Shown here in pieces: positions 27,801 through 36,654 of a stretch of DNA of 64,000 nucleotides. The DNA lies in the NCBI GenBank assembly GCA_004134985.1, contig REGQ01000008.1, positions 62,001 to 126,000 on the forward strand, read 5' to 3'. Under the pieces are notes generated by a model. That model saw only the letters and a program-made list of their open reading frames with translations, was not told the origin of the DNA and did not search any database. How positions within the stretch are numbered: position 1 is the first letter of the stretch; each line of letters begins with the position of its first letter. The DNA comes from Paenibacillaceae bacterium (GTDB taxonomy: Bacteria; Bacillota; Bacilli; Paenibacillales; Paenibacillaceae). The translations under genes and the position numbers were made by a program.

Positions 27801-28081
27801 CACTGCCCCTCTGCTTCGTATACAGGCACACGGAAAGGTGCGCCCCCGACATGCAGCAGTCCGCCGCCGCGTTTGAGAAACCGTTCGATTGCAGACCATG
27901 CCTGCTTCGGGAAATACGGCCCATGCAGCTGAATGAGCATGTCCGCTTGTTCAAGCGCCTGCTCAAGCTCGTTCGCAGCTGCAATCAGTCCTCGCTCGCC
28001 CAGCTGTTGCAGCGCCTTCTCATCAGGCCGGGCACCTGCATATGGAAAAGCAGCATCATAAAATATTACCGTTGTTGTCAA
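24803..28081 (-). CDS. Large clan-A-like glycoside hydrolase, substrate unknown
   Basis: 1092 residues, probably cytosolic (no signal peptide). An N-terminal ThuA/amidotransferase-like region (IQLHGPYFPKQAW, GGGLLHVGG) precedes a TIM-barrel with acid/base Glu552 in DLINEPS and candidate nucleophile Glu717 in LIQETGIM, then a Rossmann-like domain (LIIVPSPHNFS) and a beta-rich end, an order like that of GH42 beta-galactosidases. Start TTG 28081 overlaps the GH125 stop by four bases after GGAGG. Residues about 265-320 are four 14-residue repeats (42-bp DNA units) rich in Gln, Ala and Ser. The partnership with GH125 suggests a mannose-containing glycan as substrate. Confidence 0.8.
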   Translation of the reverse strand: MTTTVIFYDAAFPYAGARPDEKALQQLGERGLIAAANELEQALEQADMLIQLHGPYFPKQAWSAIERFLKRGGGLLHVGGAPFRVPVYEAEGQWRQEHSQTGYHQRLNIHEVLAAEGQPAVRYAAFEDIPLFAGKEALFDLQPTVGLVLHVTKLDDHPREGGTSGPMDAHIYPLLKSIALDGREVAAPIVLLENTKGDFRGGRWIFINMELNEAFWNEAGIELIEEISAYCAQGVSEIWFKPNYASYTPGERALLTIQMQKLARASQTAGSAGQKADQASQTAGSTEQKVNQVKQAAASTGQHSEQVNQAAGSTELAADSGINRTWKFAVEVFKEETNGAKQSVWQGEATLVEQPELNYARLLVPVDLQAGYYEAVCVAKASDGEIRLFRQGFWGVDHELLRSGSFLTRDRDYFRRDGRPFPIVGMTYMTSDVARKFLLLPNSAVWDRDMAQMKAAGINYLRTGIWTAFRQMMFIDGHPYDEVLRAIDAFFLTAKKHGLEVTFTFFTFVPESWEGANPYLDPRSREAQKRFIASIVSRHAESTHVHWDLINEPSMFNPDKIFNGPEALRDPHERQAYAQWLRKRHNDDIRSLQESWNMTPEELPDFAAAVPPLNMDVSFRTTSIHPKKNAVWLDYTLFTMAMHNEWAQELTSVIRAFQPRQMVTVGQDEGLCSQRPTPFFYAEAVDYTTVHSWWQLDNLVWDSVFTKTLDKPNLIQETGIMFVETPEGKAKRSETEHKHILERKYAYAFATGGAGAVQWVWNTNFYMHNVNESSIGALRADGTEKPEAEVSYDFGRFIGGISDLFEERALEEVAVIFPYSNDFSTRKLAMDATVHLTRVMSYKLKQPLRAFGEYHLEQLADAPPKLIIVPSPHNFSRKALQQLVEHIETHGGTLLFTGPLGLDEYWREAALPDALVERIGKVARSNVRREEVLALNGRRLAVSFNKTRIAEVAKEVPEEQTSGLTELTCAELGAGKLIWCPLPVELNEHNEPLEELYRYALQQAGAALELEWLSGGDNPGVYGRKLSFREGALFIFISETAMEEEIEVRDNATGRRYAFTLAPERTVMFAAQANGDLRAVYLPEQTNLRVLG
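27122..27289 (-). repeat. In-frame 42-bp repeat inside the glycosidase gene
   Basis: Four consecutive units of 42 bp encode ASQTAGSAGQKADQ and three variants of it. The frame is kept and the units lie in a linker between domains. Confidence 0.85.
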
Positions 28082-29421
28082 TTTATTTCCTCCTTCTTAG
28101 CTAGCAAGCCTTCATTCACAGCCTTCACGACCAGTTGGGCGAACAGACTGTTGGACCAGGCGAACCACGGTCTTGTAAATACGCTCGGATCATTCGCATC
28201 GAAGCCTTCATGCATAAACCCGGTATCGGCGTCCGTCGACTCCAGCAGCTCCAGCATTCGCAGCCGCTCCTCCGCATTGTCTGCCGTCAGGCCCTGCATC
28301 GATAACGCCATATGCCAAATATAGCCTTCCGGGGTATGCGGACTGCCGATGCCAACCGCTGCTTTTCCTTCATAGTAGAACGGGTTTCTCTTGCTGAGAA
28401 TGAACCGCCTAGTATTGCGGTAAACCGGGTCATTCGCATCGACATAACCGATGTACGGGATCGACATCAGACCAGGTGTACCGGCATCATCCAGCAGGCA
28501 GTAGTTGCCCAGCCCGTCGGTCTCATAGGCATAGATCGGACCGAATTCAGTATCATTTACAATGCCATACTTTTGAATGCCCTCATTCACTTGCTGCTTC
28601 AGTTGAGTCAGCCTCTTCAACAACGTCTGGTCAGCGCCGTACGCCTCCGCCATCTCCTGCATTTGCCGCAAAGCAGCTACAGCCATCATATTATCGGGAA
28701 TGTGGTAGTGGTATTCGCATGCATCATCGCTAGGCCGAAATCCGGACCAAATCATCCCGGTATAGCCAACCTTGGTGCCAGCCCCGTCATTTTGCAGCGT
28801 ATCAATCTCCGGACAATTCGTCCGCTTGAATCGATAGGCAGACCGCTCTTCATGATGCTGCTCCGTCTCGAACAACTGCGCAATCGCCTCCATCGCTTGG
28901 CGGAAAGCTTCGTCGAACACACTGGTATCGCCGGACGCTTTCCAGTAATGATAAGCCAGCCGCACGGTGAAACAGGGGGAATCCAGCTCATACTTGCGCT
29001 CCCAGACCCAATCTGTCATTTCCGTCTGGTCATTGGCATCCCAGTGGTTTCCGTTAGGCGCCTCATTAAAAGCGTTGGCATACGGGTCATGCAAAATACA
29101 GCTCACATGCCGCCTGATCAGCCCCGCAATAATCCGGCGCATATCCGCATCTTCCGCCACATAAGGCAAATAGTGAAACACCTGTTCAACGGAATCGCGC
29201 AGCCACATCGCCGGGATATCCCCTGTAATAATAAATGTAGTTTCGTCATCCATTCGTTTTGTCGTCGTCGCGAGCGTGTTTGGGAAACAATTGCGAAACA
29301 GCCCAAGCAGTTTGGGCCTGTGCTGAAGCTCCTGTTCCATACGATGCAATTGATCCTCGATCAGCTGCGGCAGCTTCAGCGCCGGCATCTCAATCGTCGG
29401 CAAGTTAAATTTCTCATCCAT
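28078..29421 (-). CDS. GH125 exo-alpha-1,6-mannosidase
   Basis: 447-residue metal-independent alpha-mannosidase (DUF1237). Family regions visible are TGDIPAMWLRDSVEQVF, GNHWDANDQTEMTDWVWERK and GFRPSDDACEYHYHIPDNM; the C-terminal half keeps GYVDANDPVYRNTRR and FAWSNSLFAQLV. No signal peptide, so it acts on imported oligosaccharides. ATG 29421 is preceded by AGGAGG at eight bases; longer frames to 29511 have no support. Translationally coupled to the glycosidase downstream and preceded by a binding-protein gene and a terminator-like hairpin. Confidence 0.93.
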   Translation of the reverse strand: MDEKFNLPTIEMPALKLPQLIEDQLHRMEQELQHRPKLLGLFRNCFPNTLATTTKRMDDETTFIITGDIPAMWLRDSVEQVFHYLPYVAEDADMRRIIAGLIRRHVSCILHDPYANAFNEAPNGNHWDANDQTEMTDWVWERKYELDSPCFTVRLAYHYWKASGDTSVFDEAFRQAMEAIAQLFETEQHHEERSAYRFKRTNCPEIDTLQNDGAGTKVGYTGMIWSGFRPSDDACEYHYHIPDNMMAVAALRQMQEMAEAYGADQTLLKRLTQLKQQVNEGIQKYGIVNDTEFGPIYAYETDGLGNYCLLDDAGTPGLMSIPYIGYVDANDPVYRNTRRFILSKRNPFYYEGKAAVGIGSPHTPEGYIWHMALSMQGLTADNAEERLRMLELLESTDADTGFMHEGFDANDPSVFTRPWFAWSNSLFAQLVVKAVNEGLLAKKEEIN

Positions 29422-29445
29422 TGCGGGTTCCTCCTGCATTCTGTG

Positions 29446-29487
29446 AAAATAAGGCTGCTCTCCTGGGACAGGGAGCAGCCTTATTTT
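29446..29487 (-). terminator. Intercistronic hairpin between binding protein and GH125
   Basis: A 15-bp perfect stem (29473-29487 with 29446-29460) on the minus strand ends in TTATTTT. It lies six bases after the binding-protein stop and 24 bases before the GH125 start, so it would stop part of the transcripts and give more binding protein than enzyme. Confidence 0.8.
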
Positions 29488-29492
29488 GCAAT

Positions 29493-31016
29493 CTATTTGC
29501 TTTGCAGCCAAGCTGTAAATTGTTTGTTGTACTCTTCAACTACACGGTCCAAACCGGCAGCCTTCATGTTGTTCAGCCCTTTAATAAACGCCTGATCGTA
29601 GCTCACTACGCCAGAACGGATCGGATCAATGCTTGTCTTCATCTCCGCCGTAGCATTCGCGTATTCTGCTGCCACTGGCTCTGGATCGAAGTTGAATCCA
29701 ATGGTAATGCTGTTCACAACATTTGCTTCATCGGCAATTGTCGTGCGGCGCTCAAGCATCGCCTTGTCATAATTACTCGGATAACGGCTCATTTCCACAT
29801 GTCCAAGCAGCCAGTTCGCCAATTCATAAGCCGCGCCGCCGTTCGAGTTGAATTTCAATATATTTTTCAAGTTTTTGCCGGCATCTTCCCAATGCTCGCC
29901 TTTGACGCCATACAATGTTAGGTCAAAGTTGTCCTGGTCGCTGTACACCCAGTTTAAAAATTGAATACCAGCTTCCGGATGGGGGCTTGTAGCGGAAATG
30001 CCGTTGGAATTGCGAAGCGCGTACGATCTGAACTTCGCTCCCTCATTCAAATAGTAAATATCGACTTCTGCGCCAGGGAAACGTTCTCTAACGCTGTCGC
30101 TAATGCTAACATCGCTCGGACGGTACAAGTAGCGACCGGCAAGTTCTTCCTGGTTCAGCACTTCGGTTGGCACCGTCAATATATCCGGATGAATAAGCTT
30201 GCGCTCGTAAGCCGCTCGCATGTAATTGACATCCATCTTGAACTCTTCAGTTTCCAACCATGATTTTACATTGCCTTCTTGGTCAATAAAAATCATATTG
30301 TCCACAACCGTGAACGGGAACGCCTCATAGGTGTTGTGCAAGAAATAAGGAGGCTCGTTCAGCACTTTAAGATAGACGTTCTTGTCGTCTTCCGGCCAGT
30401 TGTTTTTAATTTGTTCTGCTACATTAAGCAGTTCTTCCGGTGATTTAGGCGCGCTCAGGCTGTTTTTCTCCAGCAAGTCGGAACGCATCGTTACCATGCC
30501 GTCATTAAAAGCCGTATCCAGCCAGAAGTTCGGCACATAATGAATCTTTTCATTAATTACTGCCGAATCCCAAATCCAGTCCGGGATAGTTGCTTTCATC
30601 TCTTTGCCATACTTCTCAAGCAGTTCGTCGATTGGAACAATGCCGCCGTTACCGACAAGCACATTCGGGCTTTTTGCATCATGCATAATGGCAATAATTT
30701 CGAACTCTTCACCTGTAGACATCATCAGGTTCGTCTTTTGATCCCACACATCCCACGGGATATAGGTTGGTTCATACACCAGATTCAAACCGTCTTCTTC
30801 CAGCTTCTTATTAATTGCCGCTACTGCGGTAGCCAAATCCTCCGGCGCATTGCCTGGCAGCAAATATCGAACCGGGAGCTTTGCTTCCGCTTTCTCAGAA
30901 CCTTGTTCTCCTTTGGAATCATTGGATTTCTTGTCATTGCCTGAACCGCATGCGGACAGCATCGCTACGACAAGAATCAATGCAACCATCATGACCAAAC
31001 GCTTGCTTGCTTTCAT
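29493..31016 (-). CDS. Extracellular sugar-binding lipoprotein
   Basis: 507-residue ABC solute-binding protein. The signal peptide ends in a lipobox (MLSACGSG), so it is anchored by the cysteine near residue 24. Large size and the C-terminal end fit the DUF3502/LplA-type binding proteins that work with LplB/YtcP permeases. The matching permeases are probably those at 33667-35497, across the divergent AraC-type gene. Start ATG 31016 has GGGGAG nine bases upstream. Glycan specificity is inferred from the adjacent GH125. Confidence 0.9.
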   Translation of the reverse strand: MKASKRLVMMVALILVVAMLSACGSGNDKKSNDSKGEQGSEKAEAKLPVRYLLPGNAPEDLATAVAAINKKLEEDGLNLVYEPTYIPWDVWDQKTNLMMSTGEEFEIIAIMHDAKSPNVLVGNGGIVPIDELLEKYGKEMKATIPDWIWDSAVINEKIHYVPNFWLDTAFNDGMVTMRSDLLEKNSLSAPKSPEELLNVAEQIKNNWPEDDKNVYLKVLNEPPYFLHNTYEAFPFTVVDNMIFIDQEGNVKSWLETEEFKMDVNYMRAAYERKLIHPDILTVPTEVLNQEELAGRYLYRPSDVSISDSVRERFPGAEVDIYYLNEGAKFRSYALRNSNGISATSPHPEAGIQFLNWVYSDQDNFDLTLYGVKGEHWEDAGKNLKNILKFNSNGGAAYELANWLLGHVEMSRYPSNYDKAMLERRTTIADEANVVNSITIGFNFDPEPVAAEYANATAEMKTSIDPIRSGVVSYDQAFIKGLNNMKAAGLDRVVEEYNKQFTAWLQSK

Positions 31017-31135
31017 TTCGAACATCTCCCCTTCTCTTATGAACGTGTTTGACTCTCTCAGGGTAATGGAGAAGGAATGCCGCAGTAAACTTCAATAATG
31101 AGCATTGCCCACAATTGGAATTCAAAATCCGGACT

Positions 31136-33424
31136 TCAATTTTTAATACTGTCCTTCAATTCTTTGCCAAGCTGGGTACGATACTGGGCTGGAGACATCT
31201 GATAATTCTTTTTAAAGAGCGTGTAGAAGTAGGTTGTATTGTAGATGCCGACTTGTTCGCTTATTACTTGAATCGGCTCGTCCGATTGCAGCAGTTCTTT
31301 GGCCCGCTCCAGTCTGACCGAATTCAAATAATCGCTGAATGACATGCCGCACTGCGCTTTAAACAGCTTTCCCAAATAGCCTCTGGACAAATTCACCTGC
31401 CCGGCCATCCACTCCAGCGACAGATCGGGTTTGGCATAGTTTTCCTTGACGTAGCCTTTAATCCCTTCGATGACTTCCATATTTTGATCATTCGCCGCTT
31501 CTTTCAGCCGATCGGACAGCTCACCGACAATGGTCTTCAATTCCTCGCCAATCTCCTCCAGCGTTTCAAACGCAGGCAGCCTTCTGAAGAAGGCCGGCAG
31601 CAAAGCCGCGCCTGCATTGTCTTTACGCGAGCCGGTATTGAACTGCTTGTAGAGTGAAATCGCCAATTGATTCAGGAAGAACAACGCCTGCTGATACTCG
31701 CAGTGCTCCATCTCCTTAATGAACAATTCCACTTCGGCAATCGCTTTCTGCCGGCTGTTCATCCGAATCGCATCAACGAGCCTCTTCTCCAGCTTAAGTG
31801 GATATGGCCTGTCCTTCAAGGCACTATCGCCTTCGACGTTCTCCTGATATTCAAACAAACCTCCCTGCCCCTCAAAAAACCGCTGACGGTGGCTTTCCTT
31901 GGCAAGCAAATAGGATTCGCGTATGTTGTCCATTGCCGGGACGATCGGCCCGATGCCAATCGACAGCGACAGTTTGAAGTAGCTGCTGATTTTGCTTTGG
32001 AGCTCCTGCAATTGAACTACAATTTGCGGTGGATAACTATCCTGCTCCAATTGCACCAGCACGCCAAACTCGCCCTCTTCAATAATGAGCAGTTTGAATT
32101 TGAACAGACCTGTGAGCAGTTCTTCCGCAATATTGCAAATGGCGAAATGCAGCAGCGACTGCTGCTTGTTGGAGTTGGCGCGCCTGAAGTGATCAAGCGA
32201 ATCGATCATAATCTGGATGACAACAAAGTTGGGCCCTTCCCACTCCTGCCGGAACAGGGGGGAGAGTTCCCCCTGGCTTCCCTTGAAATAATTCAGCAAT
32301 TCCGCCCGACGGGCCGCTGATTTGGCCGATTCCATCGCCGTCAATTGCCCGGTAATATCGGAAAATTTCGTATCCAGCAGATCGAACTCGTTCACCTTCT
32401 CCGTAAGCTGGCCAGCAGCCATCTGCCCGATGATTTTGTCCATCAGATTGCGAATTGGATTGTACGTATGATTAGTAAGCCAAACCGAAACGATAAAGCT
32501 AAGCACGAACATAAACAATGCAATACCCAGCGTTGCCCACTTCAATGCATTCATATTAAACAGCAAATCATCATATTTGCTCATACTGACAAATACCCAG
32601 TTCATGTCCGACGATTTGACATAGCTGACCAGGTTTTTCTTGCCTTCAAAAGTGACATTGAAATACCCGGCGTCCTTCTCGGCCGCAAGCACACGTTTTG
32701 CGTAAGGCTCAAAAGACAAATTCCGCATAAATTGCGCAGGATCCGAGTGCGTAATAACGGTTCCATCGCCATCCATGACAAACAGCGAATCGTTGCTGTA
32801 ATTTTTGTAGCCGCCGATCATCTTCTGTACATATTTTTCATCAATATTAATGATGATAATGCTGCTGGCTGGCAGCTGCGAGTAATAGCTCGGCATCAGA
32901 AAGAAGGTGAGTACGTTGAATGTCCCTCCCCCGATCCCCGGCTTATTGACCGTGCGCGGAGTGAAGTTGAAGTATGCCTTGCGGCTTTCTTCTATTAAAA
33001 GCAAACTATCTTTCTCCTCCTCGAAGGAGATCCCGCTTGTATTAATATATTGCTCGGCAGAACGATTATAAAGGCCTATCATTTCAATAAACGGAAAGTT
33101 GGTTTGAATAGCGCGCATTTCAGTCATCGCATGATACGCTTTAATCCGGTCATGATCCTTATCCAGCATCGCAGTCATCACAGCTTTATTATTCAGCAGC
33201 TGATTGCCAAGATTATAGACTTGATCTTTAATCACTTTGGCGACAAAGCTGTTTTGCTGAAGCATCGATTCGGATATGTTCCCCACTTCCTTGGCTGTGC
33301 TCCACGAAAATAGCGCAAATAGCCCCCCACACACAATGATGATCATAATGGAGGTCAGCAACAGAAAGCTCAGAAACATATTCCGGTATACCGAGTAACG
33401 AATCAGCCTGTGTCTAATCTTCAT
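31136..33424 (-). CDS. Membrane-bound AraC-family regulator with Cache-like sensor
   Basis: 762 residues: an N-terminal helix (about 12-40), an extracellular segment of about 240 residues, a second helix (around 290-310), a HAMP-like linker, and a C-terminal AraC HTH pair (LSLEWMAGQVNLSRGYLGKLF; QVISEQVGIYNTTYFYTLF). Proteins of this build sense a ligand outside and regulate the adjacent importer. Start ATG 33424 has GGGGAG eight bases upstream. It stands between the binding-protein operon and the divergent permeases and most likely controls both. Confidence 0.9.
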   Translation of the reverse strand: MKIRHRLIRYSVYRNMFLSFLLLTSIMIIIVCGGLFALFSWSTAKEVGNISESMLQQNSFVAKVIKDQVYNLGNQLLNNKAVMTAMLDKDHDRIKAYHAMTEMRAIQTNFPFIEMIGLYNRSAEQYINTSGISFEEEKDSLLLIEESRKAYFNFTPRTVNKPGIGGGTFNVLTFFLMPSYYSQLPASSIIIINIDEKYVQKMIGGYKNYSNDSLFVMDGDGTVITHSDPAQFMRNLSFEPYAKRVLAAEKDAGYFNVTFEGKKNLVSYVKSSDMNWVFVSMSKYDDLLFNMNALKWATLGIALFMFVLSFIVSVWLTNHTYNPIRNLMDKIIGQMAAGQLTEKVNEFDLLDTKFSDITGQLTAMESAKSAARRAELLNYFKGSQGELSPLFRQEWEGPNFVVIQIMIDSLDHFRRANSNKQQSLLHFAICNIAEELLTGLFKFKLLIIEEGEFGVLVQLEQDSYPPQIVVQLQELQSKISSYFKLSLSIGIGPIVPAMDNIRESYLLAKESHRQRFFEGQGGLFEYQENVEGDSALKDRPYPLKLEKRLVDAIRMNSRQKAIAEVELFIKEMEHCEYQQALFFLNQLAISLYKQFNTGSRKDNAGAALLPAFFRRLPAFETLEEIGEELKTIVGELSDRLKEAANDQNMEVIEGIKGYVKENYAKPDLSLEWMAGQVNLSRGYLGKLFKAQCGMSFSDYLNSVRLERAKELLQSDEPIQVISEQVGIYNTTYFYTLFKKNYQMSPAQYRTQLGKELKDSIKN

Positions 33425-33666
33425 CTGTCGTTCTCCCCTGTTTGTCTCTATATGAATGCAATTCATTATAGCTGATGTAGATGCAAAATTTGAAGTCTAT
33501 TGCCCAATTTCAAAGGAAAAGCCAAAAAACGAAATGCCATTTTCGTTGATTTATAAAGGTTTTTCAATTTTCATAGTTTACCGCCACCGCTTGTTGTCCC
33601 TAAACTAAAAGTACATGAGCGACCTGCTGAAGACGACAAAACAAACTGTGAAAGGACGTGAATTCC

Positions 33667-34599
33667 ATGAGCACAATAAGGAAAAAACAATCGATATTCA
33701 ATGAGCTTCATAAAAACTTTACCGCCTATATCCTTGTTCTTCCCTCTGCAGTGTACACCTTTATTTTCGGGTACCTGACGATGCCCTACATGCTGATCGC
33801 GTTTCAAAAATTCAATTACAAGACAGGGATTTTCGGTTCTCCCTGGGTTGGATTCGACAACTTCAAATTTTTCTTCTCTTCTTCACGCGCTTGGCAGATC
33901 ACGTTCAACACCATTAAGCTGAACTTCTTATTTATTGTCGTTGGCACGATAGCCGCGCTCGTTTTAGCTATTTTATTTAATGAACTCCGTGCCAAGTTAT
34001 TTTCGAAGGTAACGCAATCTACCATTTTGTTCCCGCATTTTCTGTCCTGGGTTGTTGTCAGCTATATTGTTTACAGCTTATTTTCGACCGATTTTGGAAT
34101 TGTAAACAGCATCCTTAACTTCTTTAATATCGATTCGGTCAACTGGTATGCCTCCCCGCAATATTGGACGGCAATTCTCGTTGGTGCCAATGTGTGGAAA
34201 GATTTCGGGATTTCGCTCGTCATCTATTTGGCCGCTATTACCGGAATTGATGGCAGTTACTACGAAGCAGGACGAATTGACGGGGCCAATCGCTGGCAGT
34301 TGATCCGTCACATTACGCTGCCGCTTCTCATGCCGACCATCACGATTCTTTCTTTGCTCGCGCTTGGCAAAATTATGTACGGAAGCTTTGATATGATCTA
34401 TGCGATTATTAAGGACAATGGGTTGTTATTCCCGACTACCGAAGTTATCGATACCTATGTTTTCCGCTCGCTTCGCAATGTGGGCAATCCAGCGCAAGCG
34501 ATGGCAATCGGACTTTATCAGGCTGTTGTCGGCTTTATTCTCGTGTACGGCAGCAATAAGCTGGTGCGCAAGATCAATCCGGACAATGCGCTGTTCTAA
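33667..34599 (+). CDS. LplB-type ABC sugar permease
   Basis: 310-residue permease with six predicted helices and EAA motif EAGRIDGANRWQLIRHITLP near residue 200. ATG 33667 follows AAAGGAC; an upstream GTG (33658) is too close to it. Divergent from the AraC-type regulator by 240 bp. Partner of the next gene and probably of the binding lipoprotein at 29493. Confidence 0.92.
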   Translation: MSTIRKKQSIFNELHKNFTAYILVLPSAVYTFIFGYLTMPYMLIAFQKFNYKTGIFGSPWVGFDNFKFFFSSSRAWQITFNTIKLNFLFIVVGTIAALVLAILFNELRAKLFSKVTQSTILFPHFLSWVVVSYIVYSLFSTDFGIVNSILNFFNIDSVNWYASPQYWTAILVGANVWKDFGISLVIYLAAITGIDGSYYEAGRIDGANRWQLIRHITLPLLMPTITILSLLALGKIMYGSFDMIYAIIKDNGLLFPTTEVIDTYVFRSLRNVGNPAQAMAIGLYQAVVGFILVYGSNKLVRKINPDNALF

Positions 34600-34621
34600 T
34601 ATGGAAGGAAGTGGAGCATAA

Positions 34622-35497
34622 ATGGCTGGAAATCGCCTGTTTAATTCGCTGAATGTGCTGTTTATCAGCATCGTCTCCGTCGTCTGCACACTGCCTTTGC
34701 TGCTGGTGCTGATGGTATCATTCACTGACGAGAAGATGATCCAGATGAACGGATATCAATTGTTTCCCGAGAAATTCTCATTATCTGCTTATAAATTGCT
34801 GCTGTTTGGCAATACGCCGCTCTATCAAGCTTATTTCGTCTCCATTATGATTACGCTGATTGGAACAGCTGTCGCCGTGCTCATTACAGGACTGGCCGGC
34901 TATACGTTATCAAGCAAGCATCTCAAATACCGCAATCACCTTGCGATCTTCTTCTTTGTGACGATGGTATTCAACACCGGGATCGTTCCCTGGTATTTGA
35001 TCAGCAGCGGCCTTGGGCTGAAAAATACGATTTGGGCGCTGATTATTCCATCGATGTTGTTTAACCCGTTCAACCTGTTTCTTGTCCGCAATTATATGAA
35101 GCAAATTCCAGACTCGCTGACCGAAGCGGCAAGAATTGATGGTGCAAACGATGCGTATATTGCGTTTCGCATTTTCTTCCCGCTCAGCTTGCCTGTGCTG
35201 GCAACGATTACGCTGTTTTATGGTATCGCTTATTGGAACAACTGGTTTAACGCCATTATGCTCGTCGATAAGGAAAGCCTCTATCCGCTGCAATATTTGC
35301 TGTTTAAATTGAATTCGGAAATCAGTATGATTCAATCGATGCAGAGTACGATGGGGCTCAGCGTCAACGCGGTGCTGCCGAGCGAGTCGGTTAAGATGGC
35401 CACGGCTATTATGACCATCGGTCCGATCGTGCTGTTCTACCCGTTCCTGCAAAAATATTTCATCAAAGGACTGCTGATTGGTTCGGTCAAAGAGTAG
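34622..35497 (+). CDS. YtcP-type ABC sugar permease
   Basis: 291 residues with EAA motif EAARIDGANDAYIAFRIFFP and the typical ending KGLLIGSVKE. Follows its partner by 22 bp with GGAAGGAAG as ribosome site. No ATPase gene accompanies any importer here, so these systems probably share a MsmX-type ATPase encoded elsewhere, as known in Bacillus. Confidence 0.92.
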   Translation: MAGNRLFNSLNVLFISIVSVVCTLPLLLVLMVSFTDEKMIQMNGYQLFPEKFSLSAYKLLLFGNTPLYQAYFVSIMITLIGTAVAVLITGLAGYTLSSKHLKYRNHLAIFFFVTMVFNTGIVPWYLISSGLGLKNTIWALIIPSMLFNPFNLFLVRNYMKQIPDSLTEAARIDGANDAYIAFRIFFPLSLPVLATITLFYGIAYWNNWFNAIMLVDKESLYPLQYLLFKLNSEISMIQSMQSTMGLSVNAVLPSESVKMATAIMTIGPIVLFYPFLQKYFIKGLLIGSVKE

Positions 35498-35558
35498 TGA
35501 GCGCGAACACACCGTTCCTAAACTTAAATGACAGGATACGCCCTGATATTTAATCAAC

Positions 35559-35591
35559 AAAAAAACTGGCATATTGCTCGCCAGTTTTTTC
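35559..35591. terminator. Bidirectional terminator
   Basis: AAAAAACTGGC (35560-35570) pairs with GCCAGTTTTTT (35580-35590), with A and T runs on either side, between convergent genes ending at 35497 and 35606. Confidence 0.9.
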
Positions 35592-35605
35592 TTCTGCATT
35601 TATCA

Positions 35606-36622
35606 TTACTCGGCTTGCCAGTCAAACAACACGCCGCTGTACTCATCTTTTTTGTCGCGCAATCCGAAATACGCTTCCTCGGCCTGCTCCGGTCTTAGTA
35701 CATGGCTCAGCAACGGCTCGATGTGCAGTTTCCCCTCTTTCATCAACTGGAAGACCACTTGCGAATTTCTTACAAGTGAATGCTTCACGAACGGGTTAGG
35801 CTCAACCGAATAGCGCCACTCGTGCGCACCTTTGAACGTGATGCAACCTCTCCCAATCAAATGGGAATAATTCAATACATCGGTGACATTCGTGATGTAT
35901 TCCCCGCGCGGGCTGCCAAGCAGAATCAATTCACCAAACGGTGCGATCCATGGGAGACTGTCAACCGCCACTTTCGGCACGCCGGTCGCCTCAATGTGCG
36001 TATTGGAGCCAATACCATTGGTAAGCTGTTTAATGATGTCAATTGCCTGCTCTTTGCCGGAATGAATCGTATGAGCGACACCGCAGGCTTTCGCAATCCG
36101 CAGCCGCTCTTCTGATAGATCGAGTCCGATGACATGTGCGCCTTGCAGGCCAGCAAGCTGCGAAGCCATGTTCCCTACAAGACCGAGCCCTGTCACCGTC
36201 ACGAAGTCGCCCAGCTCAATTTGGGACACACGCAGCGAGGTCATCGCCACCGTTGCCATCCGGGTGAATGGCACCCATTTGAGATCAATGCCGTCAGGCA
36301 CCCTCAGAAGCACACCTTCCGCCTTGACGATCTGCTCACTTGAATGGGTCCCATAATGAAATACATTGTCTCCTGCCTTAATATGCTCTACCGACTCGCC
36401 TGCTTCAAGCACACGACTTACGGAAGCATAGCCGGGCACATCCGGGAACGGGAACCAGCTTTCGCCGCCCGAGAGACAGGCCAGTTCAGTGCCAGGGCTT
36501 ATTAAGGAGTAAATTTTTTGCAAACGAACCTCATCAGGAGCCAGCACAGCAGCGCTTGTCTCTTGATCCTCCTGTATTTCAACAGTCCAAGGGGCAGTAA
36601 ATACGATTTTACGGTTACTCAT
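35606..36622 (-). CDS. Zinc-type alcohol/polyol dehydrogenase (MDR superfamily)
   Basis: 338 residues with a GroES-like N-terminal half (GTELACLSGGESWFPFPDVPGYASV) and a Rossmann half (VTGLGLVGNMASQLAGLQGAHVIG). The usual structural Cys cluster is absent and the catalytic-zinc positions are only partly conserved, so metal use is uncertain. Probably oxidises a sugar or polyol taken up by the neighbouring importer. Start ATG 36622 is eight bases after GAGGAAAG. It is downstream of the AraC regulator in what looks like one operon. Confidence 0.82.
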   Translation of the reverse strand: MSNRKIVFTAPWTVEIQEDQETSAAVLAPDEVRLQKIYSLISPGTELACLSGGESWFPFPDVPGYASVSRVLEAGESVEHIKAGDNVFHYGTHSSEQIVKAEGVLLRVPDGIDLKWVPFTRMATVAMTSLRVSQIELGDFVTVTGLGLVGNMASQLAGLQGAHVIGLDLSEERLRIAKACGVAHTIHSGKEQAIDIIKQLTNGIGSNTHIEATGVPKVAVDSLPWIAPFGELILLGSPRGEYITNVTDVLNYSHLIGRGCITFKGAHEWRYSVEPNPFVKHSLVRNSQVVFQLMKEGKLHIEPLLSHVLRPEQAEEAYFGLRDKKDEYSGVLFDWQAE

Positions 36623-36654
36623 CCATCCATCTTTCCTCTCTCTATATAAATGTG

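Noticed and set aside
27173-28324. 383-codon plus-strand ORF
   Set aside because: Antisense to the glycosidase and GH125 genes, whose motifs are clear.
28312-29595. 427-codon plus-strand ORF
   Set aside because: Antisense of GH125; no ribosome site and atypical composition.
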